This document shows, in pieces, positions 42,965 to 52,806 of a DNA stretch of 64,000 nucleotides. The DNA comes from Kosakonia sp. SMBL-WEM22 (GTDB lineage: Bacteria; Pseudomonadota; Gammaproteobacteria; Enterobacterales; Enterobacteriaceae). The stretch's first letter is position 1, and each line of letters opens with the position of its first letter. The stretch covers positions 3,100,001 through 3,164,000 of the forward strand of contig NZ_CP051488.1 of the NCBI RefSeq assembly GCF_014490785.1, in the 5' to 3' direction. A model generated the notes under the pieces. It did no database searches, was not told where the DNA came from, and worked only from the letters and a program-made list of their open reading frames with translations. The translations under genes and the position numbers were made by a program.

Positions 42965-43148
42965 AGCTACCCTAAATAAGAAGCGCTAAAAAATAGAGTG
43001 ATAAAGCGCGAGTTTAGCGGCTCGCTCTTTTTTTGCTATAGGATTACATGTAAATAAATGTTAGCGGACACTATTTAGGCACATGTGCGGTTCTGGCACC
43101 TTCATTCCTGGTAATTACGTGTAACTAAGGCAAACCGAAATGGCGATA

Positions 43149-43170
43149 AACGGCCCAGAAGGGCCGTTTA
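43149..43170 (-). terminator. Terminator of ugd
   Basis: Stem AAACGGCCC / GGGCCGTTT, 20 bases after the ugd stop; T run short. Confidence 0.6.
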
Positions 43171-43188
43171 GTTTGATTAAGCTGGCGC

Positions 43189-44355
43189 TTAATCGTTATT
43201 GAATAAGTCCCGGGTATAAACTTTATCTGCTACGTCTGCCAGTTCGCTTGCCATGCGGTTAGATACAATCACATCTGCCTCTTGCTTGAACGCCTCAAGA
43301 TTTCGCACTACCCGCGAGTGGAAGAACTCATCTTCCTGCATCACAGGTTCATAGACAATAACCTGCACGCCTTTCGCTTTGATGCGCTTCATGATGCCCT
43401 GAATTGACGAAGCGCGGAAGTTGTCCGAACCGCTCTTCATCACCAGTCGATAGATACCGACAACTTTCGGTTTACGCGCCAGGATAGAGTCAGCAATAAA
43501 GTCTTTGCGCGTACGGTTAGCATCAACGATGGCCGAAATAATGTTGTTCGGTACCGACTGATAGTTCGCCAGCAGTTGCTTGGTATCTTTCGGCAGGCAG
43601 TAACCGCCGTAGCCAAATGAAGGGTTGTTGTAGTGATTGCCGATGCGCGGATCGAGGCAGACACCCTCAATGATTTGACGCGTGTTAAGCCCAAGGCTTT
43701 CGGCATAGCTATCCAGTTCGTTAAAGTAGGCTACACGCATCGCCAGATAGGTATTGGCAAACAGTTTGATCGCTTCGGCTTCGGTGGCGTCGGTAAACAG
43801 CACCGGAATATCTTCTTTGATAGCCCCTTCCTGCAGCAGCGCCGCAAAGTGCTCGGCGCGCTCGGAGCGCTCGCCAATCACAATACGCGATGGGTGCAGG
43901 TTGTCGTACAGCGCTCTGCCTTCACGCAGGAATTCTGGTGAGAAAATGACGTTATCAATGCCCAGCGTCTCTTTGATTGACTGGGTGAATCCTACCGGGA
44001 TGGTCGATTTGATAATCATCACCGCCTCGGGATTGATGGCGTGAACATCGCGGATCACCGACTCTACGCTGCTGGTATTAAAGTAGTTGGTTTTCGGATC
44101 GTAATCCGTCGGTGTCGCGATAATGACGTAATCAGCGTTGCGGTAGGCGTCATGCTTATCCGTCGTTGCGCGGAAATTGAGCGGCTTATTCTGTAAATAC
44201 TCTTCAATCTCTTTATCCACGATCGGAGAGATTTTCTCATTAAGCATATCCACTTTGGACTGCACGATATCGAGCGCAACGACTTCATGGTTCTGCGCGA
44301 TAAGGATCCCGTTTGATAACCCAACGTAACCTGTTCCGGAGATTGTTATTTTCAT
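43189..44355 (-). CDS. ugd: UDP-glucose 6-dehydrogenase
   Basis: A 388-residue enzyme that oxidises UDP-glucose to UDP-glucuronate, a precursor of colanic acid and of lipid A arabinose. MKITISGTGYVGLSNGILIA is the NAD-binding loop, EFLREGRALYDN is the substrate region and GYGGYCLPKDTKQL contains the catalytic cysteine (about 260). The gene lies between gnd and wzzB as in E. coli. Confidence 0.95.
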   Translation of the reverse strand: MKITISGTGYVGLSNGILIAQNHEVVALDIVQSKVDMLNEKISPIVDKEIEEYLQNKPLNFRATTDKHDAYRNADYVIIATPTDYDPKTNYFNTSSVESVIRDVHAINPEAVMIIKSTIPVGFTQSIKETLGIDNVIFSPEFLREGRALYDNLHPSRIVIGERSERAEHFAALLQEGAIKEDIPVLFTDATEAEAIKLFANTYLAMRVAYFNELDSYAESLGLNTRQIIEGVCLDPRIGNHYNNPSFGYGGYCLPKDTKQLLANYQSVPNNIISAIVDANRTRKDFIADSILARKPKVVGIYRLVMKSGSDNFRASSIQGIMKRIKAKGVQVIVYEPVMQEDEFFHSRVVRNLEAFKQEADVIVSNRMASELADVADKVYTRDLFNND

Positions 44356-44562
44356 TCGATAAGCAACTTTTGTAAGTGTATGAAAGCGGTGATGGCGATC
44401 CCATCGCCACCGTTTATATCAATAACTGTTGGGATTTTTACCTCTTCCGTTGAGAGAGTGTCAATAAGACAAACAGCGGCTGCGAAGCGCGCCCTGCCTG
44501 GCTTCGCCTGGCTTTATTCCTAAAAATAAATGCCCGATCCCTGTAATTCTTGCGGTTTCGAT

Positions 44563-44593
44563 GAAAAAAAGCCCGGTTGCAACAACCGGGCTT
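44563..44593 (-). terminator. Terminator of gnd
   Basis: Minus-strand stem AGCCCGGTTG / CAACCGGGCT followed by TTTTTTT, 27 bases after gnd. Confidence 0.85.
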
Positions 44594-44620
44594 GTATAAA
44601 ACGAACGAATGATTATCAGA

Positions 44621-46027
44621 TTAATCCAGCCATTCCGTATGGAATACGCCATCTTTATCCGTGCGCTTGTAGGTATGCGCGCCGAAGTAGTCGCGCTGAG
44701 CCTGAATCAGGTTCGCTGGCAGTACCGCAGATCGGTAGCTGTCATAGTAAGCAACTGCTGCGGAGAAGGTCGGTACCGGAATACCGTTCTGTACCGCATA
44801 GGCGACAACATCACGCAGCGCCTGCTGGTAATCGTCAGCGATCTGCTTGAAGTAAGGTGCCAGCAGCAGGTTAGCGATAGCCGGATTTTCTGCATAAGCA
44901 TCGGTGATTTTCTGCAGGAACTGGGCACGAATGATACAGCCCGCGCGGAAGATCTTCGCGATTTCGCCGTAGTTCAGGTCCCAGTTGTGCTCGTCAGAGG
45001 CGGCACGCAGTTGCGAGAAGCCCTGCGCATAGGAGACGATTTTGCCCAGATAGAGCGCGCGACGCACTTTCTCAATGAATTCTGCTTTATCGCCAGCCGG
45101 TTGAGCCTGCGGGCCGGAGAGCACTTTAGAAGCCGCAACACGCTGCTCTTTCAACGAGGAGATATAGCGTGCGAAGACTGATTCAGTAATCAGTGACAGC
45201 GGTTCGCCAAGATCCAGCGAGCTCTGGCTGGTCCATTTACCGGTACCTTTGTTCGCCGCTTCATCAAGGATCACATCAACCAGGTAAGTGCCCTCTTCAT
45301 CTTTCTTAGTGAAGATATCTTTGGTGATGTCGATCAGGTAGCTGCTCAGCTCGCCCGCATTCCACTCGCTGAAAGTTTTCGCCAACTCGTCATTAGAGAG
45401 GTTCAGGCCACCTTTCAGCAGGGCATAGGCTTCTGCAATAAGTTGCATATCGCCATATTCAATACCGTTATGCACCATTTTGACATAGTGACCGGCACCG
45501 TCAGGTCCGATATAGGTGACGCACGGTTCACCATCTTCAGCCACCGCAGCGATTTTGGTCAGGATTGGGGCAACCAGCTCATAAGCTTCTTTCTGGCCGC
45601 CAGGCATGATCGAAGGCCCTTTCAGCGCGCCCTCTTCACCACCGGAAACGCCGGTGCCAATAAAGTTGAAGCCTTCTTCAGAGAGTTCACGGTTGCGACG
45701 AATGGTGTCGTGGAAGAAGGTGTTACCGCCATCAATAATGATGTCACCTTTATCCAGGTAAGGTTTCAGGGAGTCAATCGCGGCATCGGTACCGGCACCG
45801 GCTTTCACCATCAGCAGAATACGGCGGGGAGTTTCCAGTGATTCGACAAATTCTTGTACGGTGTAGTAAGGAACCAGCTTCTTGCCTGGGTTCTCGGCAA
45901 CAACTTCTTCGGTTTTTTCGCGCGAGCGGTTGAAGATAGATACGGTATAGCCACGGCTTTCGATGTTCAGCGCCAGGTTGCGCCCCATCACGGCCATACC
46001 AACAACGCCGATTTGTTGCTTGGACAT
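44621..46027 (-). CDS. gnd: 6-phosphogluconate dehydrogenase, decarboxylating
   Basis: A 468-residue enzyme of the pentose phosphate pathway that makes ribulose-5-phosphate and NADPH. It opens QQIGVVGMAVMGRNLALNIE and has the catalytic GPSIMPGGQKEAY, KMVHNGIEYGDMQ and TGKWTSQSSLDLG segments. Full length. gnd is the classic border of the enterobacterial O-antigen locus, and the strongly AT-rich genes begin right after it. Confidence 0.96.
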   Translation of the reverse strand: MSKQQIGVVGMAVMGRNLALNIESRGYTVSIFNRSREKTEEVVAENPGKKLVPYYTVQEFVESLETPRRILLMVKAGAGTDAAIDSLKPYLDKGDIIIDGGNTFFHDTIRRNRELSEEGFNFIGTGVSGGEEGALKGPSIMPGGQKEAYELVAPILTKIAAVAEDGEPCVTYIGPDGAGHYVKMVHNGIEYGDMQLIAEAYALLKGGLNLSNDELAKTFSEWNAGELSSYLIDITKDIFTKKDEEGTYLVDVILDEAANKGTGKWTSQSSLDLGEPLSLITESVFARYISSLKEQRVAASKVLSGPQAQPAGDKAEFIEKVRRALYLGKIVSYAQGFSQLRAASDEHNWDLNYGEIAKIFRAGCIIRAQFLQKITDAYAENPAIANLLLAPYFKQIADDYQQALRDVVAYAVQNGIPVPTFSAAVAYYDSYRSAVLPANLIQAQRDYFGAHTYKRTDKDGVFHTEWLD

Positions 46028-46156
46028 TACATACTCCTGTCAGGTGTGGTCACCGCGCCACGTATGCGCGGCTTGAAATGTGCCAGAGATGTTAACTCAA
46101 ATTTTATTGATAGCAACAAATAATAAAGCCACCAATATCAAAGATAATTGTCTAAT

Positions 46157-47242
46157 CTATTTGAGAATTTCTTCATATTGAGCGCGAATTTTATCCCAAG
46201 TATAGTTTTCTTGTGCTATTTTTTTCAATTCTTCACCTTGATTATTATCAAAAGGTAAACAGTCAGTTGTTTTGGTGGTTTTTTCATGAAGATCCGAGCT
46301 ATGTTTGAAATATTCCGCCTTATCATGAGTCGTATAGCGATTATATTGACAATCGAAACAAATTATTTTTTTGCCGAAAAACATCATTTCAACTAGCGAT
46401 GGATTTGTACCCCCAGCTGAATGTCCATGTATATAAATGGAACAACCATGTCTAATAGACTCTAGAATTTGGATATCATAAATTGGATCTAACAAATGCA
46501 TATTCTGATATTTAGAATATTCTTGCTTTAAATTCCTTCCGTATTCGCTATTATTCCAGTTACCAATAAATTTCAAATCATAGTTTATATCTTTAAAAGC
46601 TTTAAGTATGAGGTGAACATTGTTCTCAGGTTCAATTCGACATAATGCAAGAGCATAATCACCAAGAGACTCATTGAGGTTATAATCTTCATTTATAATT
46701 GCATGATCTCCACCGTATGCTATGACTTGGCTTTCAATATTATATTCCCGGGAGACATAATTTGCTATTTCTTGATTATCAGAAATAACACAATCCGAAT
46801 GATAAACGGCAATTTTCTCAGACCATTTCAAAAATCTTCTTGCGTATTTCCCCCACTTATCTCTTCGCCATTCTAATCCGTCAATATTCGTGCAAACTCT
46901 TACAGACGAAATTTTTCTTACAAAAGGCAAGATCAAGCAACCCGAAACGCCAAGTATTAGAATATTATCAACTTTTTTTATAAAAATAGAATGTAGAATA
47001 CTTAGAATGTCGTAAAAGATACTCGATATTCCATTAGCATTTAACGGGATATATGTTAATTGCGCTGACTTATAATTCCGCAATTTGGTGGGATAACTTT
47101 TCGCTGAGCAATATACGACATATTGATGCTTGTTGCTTTCAATTAAGTTCTCAACTAGCGTCTCAAATCCACCATAAGAAGCAGGCACACCCACCGTGCC
47201 AATTACAGCAGTTTTAGTTGTCTTTTTTATTTTATGATTCAT
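46157..47242 (-). CDS. Glycosyltransferase, DUF1972 rhamnosyltransferase-like
   Basis: A 361-residue GT4-like enzyme with the N-terminal DUF1972 domain. TAVIGTVGVPASYGGFETLVENL is the family start (positions 11-33), NIDGLEWRRDKWG lies in the middle, and GHSAGGTNPSLVEMMFFGK holds the nucleotide-sugar glutamates. Members such as Cps2T/WchF transfer rhamnose, which agrees with the rml genes in the same cluster; donor and linkage remain inferred. Overlaps the wzy stop by 11 bp. Last gene of the O-antigen operon and strongly AT-rich. Confidence 0.82.
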   Translation of the reverse strand: MNHKIKKTTKTAVIGTVGVPASYGGFETLVENLIESNKHQYVVYCSAKSYPTKLRNYKSAQLTYIPLNANGISSIFYDILSILHSIFIKKVDNILILGVSGCLILPFVRKISSVRVCTNIDGLEWRRDKWGKYARRFLKWSEKIAVYHSDCVISDNQEIANYVSREYNIESQVIAYGGDHAIINEDYNLNESLGDYALALCRIEPENNVHLILKAFKDINYDLKFIGNWNNSEYGRNLKQEYSKYQNMHLLDPIYDIQILESIRHGCSIYIHGHSAGGTNPSLVEMMFFGKKIICFDCQYNRYTTHDKAEYFKHSSDLHEKTTKTTDCLPFDNNQGEELKKIAQENYTWDKIRAQYEEILK

Positions 47243-48518
47243 GACGATTATTAATCTTTATATTGAAGGTTAAACATTTCATAAATACCAATATCTGAAA
47301 AATCGGCTCGAAGAAATAGTTATTAAGGAACGCAATTGTCATACTTACTACAATTAACAGCAAGTGTAATGAAACATCTCTTTTAATAACCATATCTGCT
47401 TTGCCAGAACTATTATTAAGAAATTTAATCATCTTAATGAATACGGTGCTCCAGCAAAATAAATAAAAAATCAGTAACAGCAGACCACCCTGATTCAGCA
47501 AGTATAAATATCCATTATCAACATAGAAATTCTCCATACTATCACCGAGCCCCTGAACTAACCCTGTACCAAATAATAATTCTTTAGCATCATTAATATC
47601 CAATACAGTCAGCCATGCATCAATTCTCGAAACTAAAGTACTCACTTTAGTCAGGGCTGTTTGATCCGTTCCAAATGAAACACTACTAAAAATTGAAGAA
47701 CCCATATAAATTAATACGCATGGTATAATTAATAATAGTGCAAATAGAAAATAAAAATAAATAGTTAAAGCTTTTGTGTATGCCCTTCTGAAGTAAGTGT
47801 AAACAAACATAAAAAATGAGCATAGACAATAAGCAAGTATGCCATTTCGATTATATGTTGAGAGCGTCATTATTAATAAAATGATATAGATTATTAAAAA
47901 CTTGCTTTTGGATACTTTACTTTCAAAGAAGTAATAAGAGATGGCAATGCAGCAAAAACTTGCTAACAAAAAACCAGAATTAAAAATGCCATTAAAACGT
48001 AGTGAGATACCAGCAACACTTGTTTGGAGCGGATTAACTATTAGATTCTTTTCAGCCAATAGCAAATAGAAATTTAAAACTGCATTATAATCAACATTAA
48101 CCGCCACCACGTAAATGGCAAAAGAAACTATATTAGCAATAGTTAAAAACCGAACAATCTTATTAAAAAAATCATGGCTATCTTCGAATGCAACCGAACT
48201 TACTATCATAATCAATATAATAGGTAAAATTGACTGCATGAGAATTGCCAAAAAAATTTGCAGTACACTATAACCATGATCCGAATAAGAATTATTTGCT
48301 AATAATAACACCCCAGTTAAGAAGTAATAGATTAGAAAAATAGTTCTAGCATCATTGAATATTATTTTTTTTCTTACAAAAATCGTAACAACACAAATGA
48401 ATAGAAGCGAGGGAATTAATATATAATTTAAGTTAATCCCGAGAACAAGAGTAGCGATTTTTATTAATCCCGATAACAACAATACAACCATCAAGATTCG
48501 TGATGCGATAATCAACAT
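47232..48518 (-). CDS. wzy: O-antigen polymerase Wzy
   Basis: A 428-residue integral membrane protein with about eleven to twelve predicted helices and a larger periplasmic loop near residues 270-330 (containing SRIDAWLTVLD and LFGTGLVQGLGDSMENFY). This form, with low sequence conservation and a position among glycosyltransferases next to a flippase, is typical of Wzy, which joins O-units in the periplasm. Family motifs are too weak to name a serotype. The only other multi-helix protein of the cluster is the flippase, so the assignment is by topology and elimination. Confidence 0.75.
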   Translation of the reverse strand: MLIIASRILMVVLLLSGLIKIATLVLGINLNYILIPSLLFICVVTIFVRKKIIFNDARTIFLIYYFLTGVLLLANNSYSDHGYSVLQIFLAILMQSILPIILIMIVSSVAFEDSHDFFNKIVRFLTIANIVSFAIYVVAVNVDYNAVLNFYLLLAEKNLIVNPLQTSVAGISLRFNGIFNSGFLLASFCCIAISYYFFESKVSKSKFLIIYIILLIMTLSTYNRNGILAYCLCSFFMFVYTYFRRAYTKALTIYFYFLFALLLIIPCVLIYMGSSIFSSVSFGTDQTALTKVSTLVSRIDAWLTVLDINDAKELLFGTGLVQGLGDSMENFYVDNGYLYLLNQGGLLLLIFYLFCWSTVFIKMIKFLNNSSGKADMVIKRDVSLHLLLIVVSMTIAFLNNYFFEPIFQILVFMKCLTFNIKINNRHES

Positions 48519-48528
48519 AAGATGATAC

Positions 48529-49617
48529 TCATAATAGTTTACATTTTTCTGTTAAATACTCATCTAATTTAATAAAGTTTTTTTGCAAATCTAACTGTTT
48601 CCGGATTTTTTCGTTGCTTATAATAGATAACTCATACAATGAATCACCTTTTGCAGCAACATCTTTAATTTTCCTCGCAAACGCATCACATGTTCTTCGC
48701 TCAAGAACAAATCCTGTTTCATTGTCAGTAACATATTGTTCTACACCACCGTTTCTTGTCGTAATGATGATTACACCGGCAAAAGCGGCTTCAGCAGGAG
48801 TCAAACCAAAGCCCTCATGTACACTACTGCAAATAAAAAAACGGTGCTGATTGTAAAGTTCATTCAACTGAAGAATAGTCGGCCTATAAGTATATTCGAT
48901 AAACTCAGGGAAATTTTGAGGCTTTGGGTAAGCGCTAAAACATGAGAACTTAAAATTATTATTTTCACTTTTAACTTTGCAGATCGATTCAAGAAGTATG
49001 TCACATCCTTTATGTTCACTTGGATGATAAAGGAATAAAAAAGAACTTTTCTCTCTATCCAGCCATTTTTTATTTATAAAAAAATCATTTTTATCGATAC
49101 CGTTGTAAAGCATGATGGTCTGCTTCCCACCTGCCTGCGCTATTCTTTTAGCCAAATCATCGCTGATAGTAATATAATCAATATCGCTATAAGAAAGGGT
49201 CTGTTTTAATTTGACTTCACCAACGTTCCATACTTCATAACCTTGCACAAAATAGACTATTTTTTTGTTTTCGATGTTTGTAAATTCTTTCACATAAATA
49301 AAAGTTTCCACAGAAGAGCATATAATAACATCATATTGTTCTGCTTTGATTTTCTTTAAATCTGAAATCACTTTATGAGTAACTTGCGTCGACCGGAAAT
49401 CGTACCATTTATAAAAACCCGTATGAGCAATAATGAATGCTTTAGCAATACCTTTTAGTCCATCAAATCTAGAATTACAGACAAGATCATGGGTTAAATA
49501 GATAAAGGTTATAGACCAGCCTTTAGAAGATAGATAATCACCATATTGGTATAGTACCTTATAGCCACCAACTGGCTCGCGACGTGGTCCCGGTAGTAAT
49601 ATTGCTATTTCTCTCAT
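48529..49617 (-). CDS. Glycosyltransferase family 4
   Basis: A 362-residue GT-B enzyme. The N-terminus is REIAILLPGPRREPVGGYKV, a start often seen in O-antigen GT4 enzymes. The C-terminal Rossmann domain has SSFLFLYHPSEHKGCDILLE and CSSVHEGFGLTPAEAAFAG, the E-x7-E donor motif. Sugar and acceptor cannot be told. Start overlaps the wzx stop by 4 bp (ATGA). Confidence 0.85.
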   Translation of the reverse strand: MREIAILLPGPRREPVGGYKVLYQYGDYLSSKGWSITFIYLTHDLVCNSRFDGLKGIAKAFIIAHTGFYKWYDFRSTQVTHKVISDLKKIKAEQYDVIICSSVETFIYVKEFTNIENKKIVYFVQGYEVWNVGEVKLKQTLSYSDIDYITISDDLAKRIAQAGGKQTIMLYNGIDKNDFFINKKWLDREKSSFLFLYHPSEHKGCDILLESICKVKSENNNFKFSCFSAYPKPQNFPEFIEYTYRPTILQLNELYNQHRFFICSSVHEGFGLTPAEAAFAGVIIITTRNGGVEQYVTDNETGFVLERRTCDAFARKIKDVAAKGDSLYELSIISNEKIRKQLDLQKNFIKLDEYLTEKCKLL

Positions 49618-50846
49618 TTGATTCCTAATTTATATCCGCATCGTTTCGCAAGAAAGAACATACAAAGAAGTATAGAAATCTGGACACATAAAGATGAAAA
49701 TATAACGCCCTTCAAACCAAAATAATAAGAGGATAAAGCCATCAGGATAAGGCTGGCAGCTCCATTCAAAGCGATTATTATTGAAAAAGCTTTATCCTTG
49801 CCACAATTCAAGCCTATTTGTGTACCATATAGATTGTTAGCGAATACAAAAATCACATTAAGTAGTAGAAAAAATAATGTATCATGCAGCTCTTTGGCTA
49901 TCTTAGGAAACAACATTTCAGTTAAAGTAAATCCAAAGAAAGAATAAAATATATAACCCCAAAAAAATATCATCAGGCTCAGAAAAAGTGTCTTATTAAT
50001 GAGCGAAAAAGCTTTATTTTTATCAATCAATATAAGTGATGATATATGAGGGAAAAGAACATTCAATACAGGAGTCGTTGCAATAGATAAAACCTTTACA
50101 ATTCTGTCGGCAGTTGAGAACACCACATAGTTTTTAGTATCGAGTAATAAAGGGAGAAAAAAAACATTTGCATATGATATTAAGGTCACACTGGCTTGAG
50201 AGAAAAATATATACCACCCACTTGCAAGAAAGGTAACAATCTTTTTAAATAGTTCATCAACCTTAACTTTTATACCTGCTAACTTAAATAAAATGTGGCA
50301 AAGCATAGATATATTTGTAAAATAGTTCGCTAAAGCGCACAACAAAAGGTAAACCCAAGCATCTTGATCATTTTCAACTAATACAAATACTAAAGGATAT
50401 AGTCCTGCTTTAGGCAAAAGCCCATAATATGTAATACTTTTGAAATCGCCGATACCTTGAAAGTACCAGTTTAGCTGAAATATAAAGCTCGAGAGCCAAA
50501 AGAAACATAGCCCCCAGTAAAATATATTCTTTGCCGTCAAATAATACAAAGAGGCATATAAGAAAAAGGATACTATTATAAATATCGAGAACCTGCATAT
50601 TAATGAGGTAAGCACAAATTCTTTGCAATTAGATTTATTTTGTTTTTGGGAGCTTATATATCTTACCCCAAAAAGATCCAAGCCATAATTTACTAAAACT
50701 GCAAAAAAAATAACCAATGTTTGAATTACAACAAAATCTTTATAGACATGTAAAGACAGTTTATTGATTAAGAAAGGAATAATTATAAACGGTAAAACAT
50801 AATTACCAAACTGGAAAATAAACTGATTAATTATTTTTCCTATCAC
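49614..50846 (-). CDS. wzx: O-antigen flippase Wzx
   Basis: A 410-residue polysaccharide transporter with about twelve helices. GNYVLPFIIIPFLINKL near the start and SRYISSQKQNK-like cytoplasmic loop (VRYISSQKQNKSN) fit Wzx/RfbX proteins, which flip lipid-linked O-units across the inner membrane. Base composition and lysine/asparagine-rich loops are those of the other cluster genes. The two membrane proteins of the cluster can be told apart since this one has the even helix spacing of the MOP flippases. Confidence 0.82.
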   Translation of the reverse strand: MIGKIINQFIFQFGNYVLPFIIIPFLINKLSLHVYKDFVVIQTLVIFFAVLVNYGLDLFGVRYISSQKQNKSNCKEFVLTSLICRFSIFIIVSFFLYASLYYLTAKNIFYWGLCFFWLSSFIFQLNWYFQGIGDFKSITYYGLLPKAGLYPLVFVLVENDQDAWVYLLLCALANYFTNISMLCHILFKLAGIKVKVDELFKKIVTFLASGWYIFFSQASVTLISYANVFFLPLLLDTKNYVVFSTADRIVKVLSIATTPVLNVLFPHISSLILIDKNKAFSLINKTLFLSLMIFFWGYIFYSFFGFTLTEMLFPKIAKELHDTLFFLLLNVIFVFANNLYGTQIGLNCGKDKAFSIIIALNGAASLILMALSSYYFGLKGVIFSSLCVQISILLCMFFLAKRCGYKLGIK

Positions 50847-50854
50847 TTATTGCC

Positions 50855-51946
50855 TCATTTTAATCGGGAGAGAATCGTTTTTATTTTTGTATCAAACATC
50901 CACTCCTCACGGATTGTTTTTTTAACATCATCAGAATGTGAGCATTCCAGAAAATAGCGTATAATATCATCTAATTTCTCAATACTGAGATTAGAATAAT
51001 TTTCAAACCATTTACTATCAATTTCAAAGTTCATGGATGATAAACATGGAATACCATATTTAAAATATTCATACATTTTTAAAGGAGATTCATCATGGGA
51101 TTTTTCAGCTAAATAGGGCATCAACCCAACTTGAAAGGTAGTCATGATATCGGGCAAATCATTATATCTGAATGGACCAGCAACTTTGATCCTGTCATCT
51201 AAACGTTGAATTATTTTATCATCAAAGCATTTACCCCAAATAATTATAGTGTATTTTTCTGCAAGCTTGTTAACGAAATCGACATCAAACTTATCAGTAA
51301 TAAAACCGACAAAACCTAATTGGTAATTGTTATGACGTTTCGGTAAATGTCTATTGTCGTTTACACTTTCTTCTATATAAATGCCATTAGGCATAACATA
51401 TTTGTATTTATTTGAGAATGACTTAAGCGCTTTTTCGGATACGGCTGTAATGAAATTGGCGTGTTTATCCACATATAAATACTTTTGCGCTACAGCAAAC
51501 TTTTCCCTGGAACTAAATCTGTTATGAATTGCAAAGTTGTCAATAAGATCATACCAATATATAACATTCTTTAACGGCTTGTAGTTGATTTTTGCAAGCG
51601 GCGTAAAATCAATAATAATAACTTTTCCATTGAAGTTTGTCGCATATAAATCTATTACTTTATCAATGAACTTAATATAACACTTTTCAGTCCATAAGCG
51701 TCCCCGAACAGGTCCGATAAGATCATAACTGGTACTGTCCAGGAAAGTTATTCTCGAAGAATATTTTTCATAAATAGATTTTTTTTTGCTTTTATTTATA
51801 ACACGTTCGTAAATAGAGACAGGCCGATTGACAAATATTACCTCATGTTCCCTTGATAAAATTTCAGCTATTTGTAAATCCCGTACAGAAGTTCCATACT
51901 CATTCCAGAAGTAGGAATCTCGGTATCCGATAATGATAAACCTCAT
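50855..51946 (-). CDS. Glycosyltransferase, GT-B fold (TuaH/GT1-like)
   Basis: A 363-residue protein opening RFIIIGYRDSYFWNEYGTSV. The second half has NYQLGFVGFITDKFDVDFVN, VAGPFRYNDLPDIM and ESPLKMYEYFKYGIPCLS, the last being the usual donor-site 'PLK.YEY...G.P' of TuaH- and GT1-like transferases. Donor unknown. Its start overlaps the upstream gene's stop by 4 bp. Confidence 0.8.
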   Translation of the reverse strand: MRFIIIGYRDSYFWNEYGTSVRDLQIAEILSREHEVIFVNRPVSIYERVINKSKKKSIYEKYSSRITFLDSTSYDLIGPVRGRLWTEKCYIKFIDKVIDLYATNFNGKVIIIDFTPLAKINYKPLKNVIYWYDLIDNFAIHNRFSSREKFAVAQKYLYVDKHANFITAVSEKALKSFSNKYKYVMPNGIYIEESVNDNRHLPKRHNNYQLGFVGFITDKFDVDFVNKLAEKYTIIIWGKCFDDKIIQRLDDRIKVAGPFRYNDLPDIMTTFQVGLMPYLAEKSHDESPLKMYEYFKYGIPCLSSMNFEIDSKWFENYSNLSIEKLDDIIRYFLECSHSDDVKKTIREEWMFDTKIKTILSRLK

Positions 51947-52785
51947 CTTTTTCTACTCTTATAATGCTTGCCGTTAAAAAATGCGACCATGAAATACTTC
52001 AAACTTATTTCTTTTTTAGAAAACAAAAATGATGCGATTATTTTTTTTAACACTGTAAAACAAGTAAATATACTAAAGTAATACCTTAGAGTTAACGCCT
52101 GATCATAGCTTCGCTCTTTCACTCTAAACTTTGTAGTGGACTCATCCTCGACTTCAAGTCTTGACAAGGAGTGAAAAATATTTTGACTACTAATTTTTAT
52201 TTTTTTTGCATTCCCAATTTTATTAATTCTTAAGAAAAATGTTGAATCAACTCCATAAAAAAAGAAACGTTCATCAAAAACATTCCCATAATATTTACTC
52301 ATTTCTTCGCATGCTGCTTTCGATAAACATATCCCACTCCCTATTGCTAGCATAGTTTTGCTAAAGGAATGAGATGGCATCCTATAGAACTTAGGACTTT
52401 GCATTCCATGAGAAGTCATAACTGAAGGGATGAGATATTTTTCCTTATTGAAAAAACACTCTCGCAAATATTCAGAATTAATAACTGAGTCATGATCTAA
52501 AAGCAAATAATTATGCGCGAGAACTTTATCAATAAAAGTATTATAAATAAAGCTCAATGAATTATTATCTATTGTTTCAATCAGGTTAATTTGACACTTT
52601 TCCGAGGTTAAATTGCAATTAATAGAGGAAGGTCCATTATTCCATATGCATATAACCATATCCCTAGCCTCAAATTCAACTTTCTCTAATGAGTCAATTA
52701 AGCCAGAGATAGTCACGCAGTCATCTATTTGTTTATTATAAAGTACAACCAATATAGCAAGTTTATATTCATCGCGCGGTGGCAT
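51943..52785 (-). CDS. Glycosyltransferase family 2
   Basis: A 280-residue GT-A enzyme. LAILVVLYNKQIDDC is the nucleotide-binding first strand, NNGPSS and YLLLDHDSVI (a DxD-type metal site at about 96-100) follow, and FFYGVDSTFFLRINKIG is the region of the catalytic base. Resembles rhamnosyltransferase-type GT2 proteins. First gene of the strain-specific part, directly after rmlC. Confidence 0.83.
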   Translation of the reverse strand: MPPRDEYKLAILVVLYNKQIDDCVTISGLIDSLEKVEFEARDMVICIWNNGPSSINCNLTSEKCQINLIETIDNNSLSFIYNTFIDKVLAHNYLLLDHDSVINSEYLRECFFNKEKYLIPSVMTSHGMQSPKFYRMPSHSFSKTMLAIGSGICLSKAACEEMSKYYGNVFDERFFFYGVDSTFFLRINKIGNAKKIKISSQNIFHSLSRLEVEDESTTKFRVKERSYDQALTLRYYFSIFTCFTVLKKIIASFLFSKKEISLKYFMVAFFNGKHYKSRKR

Positions 52786-52806
52786 ATTAACACCTGTAGA
52801 TCACAT

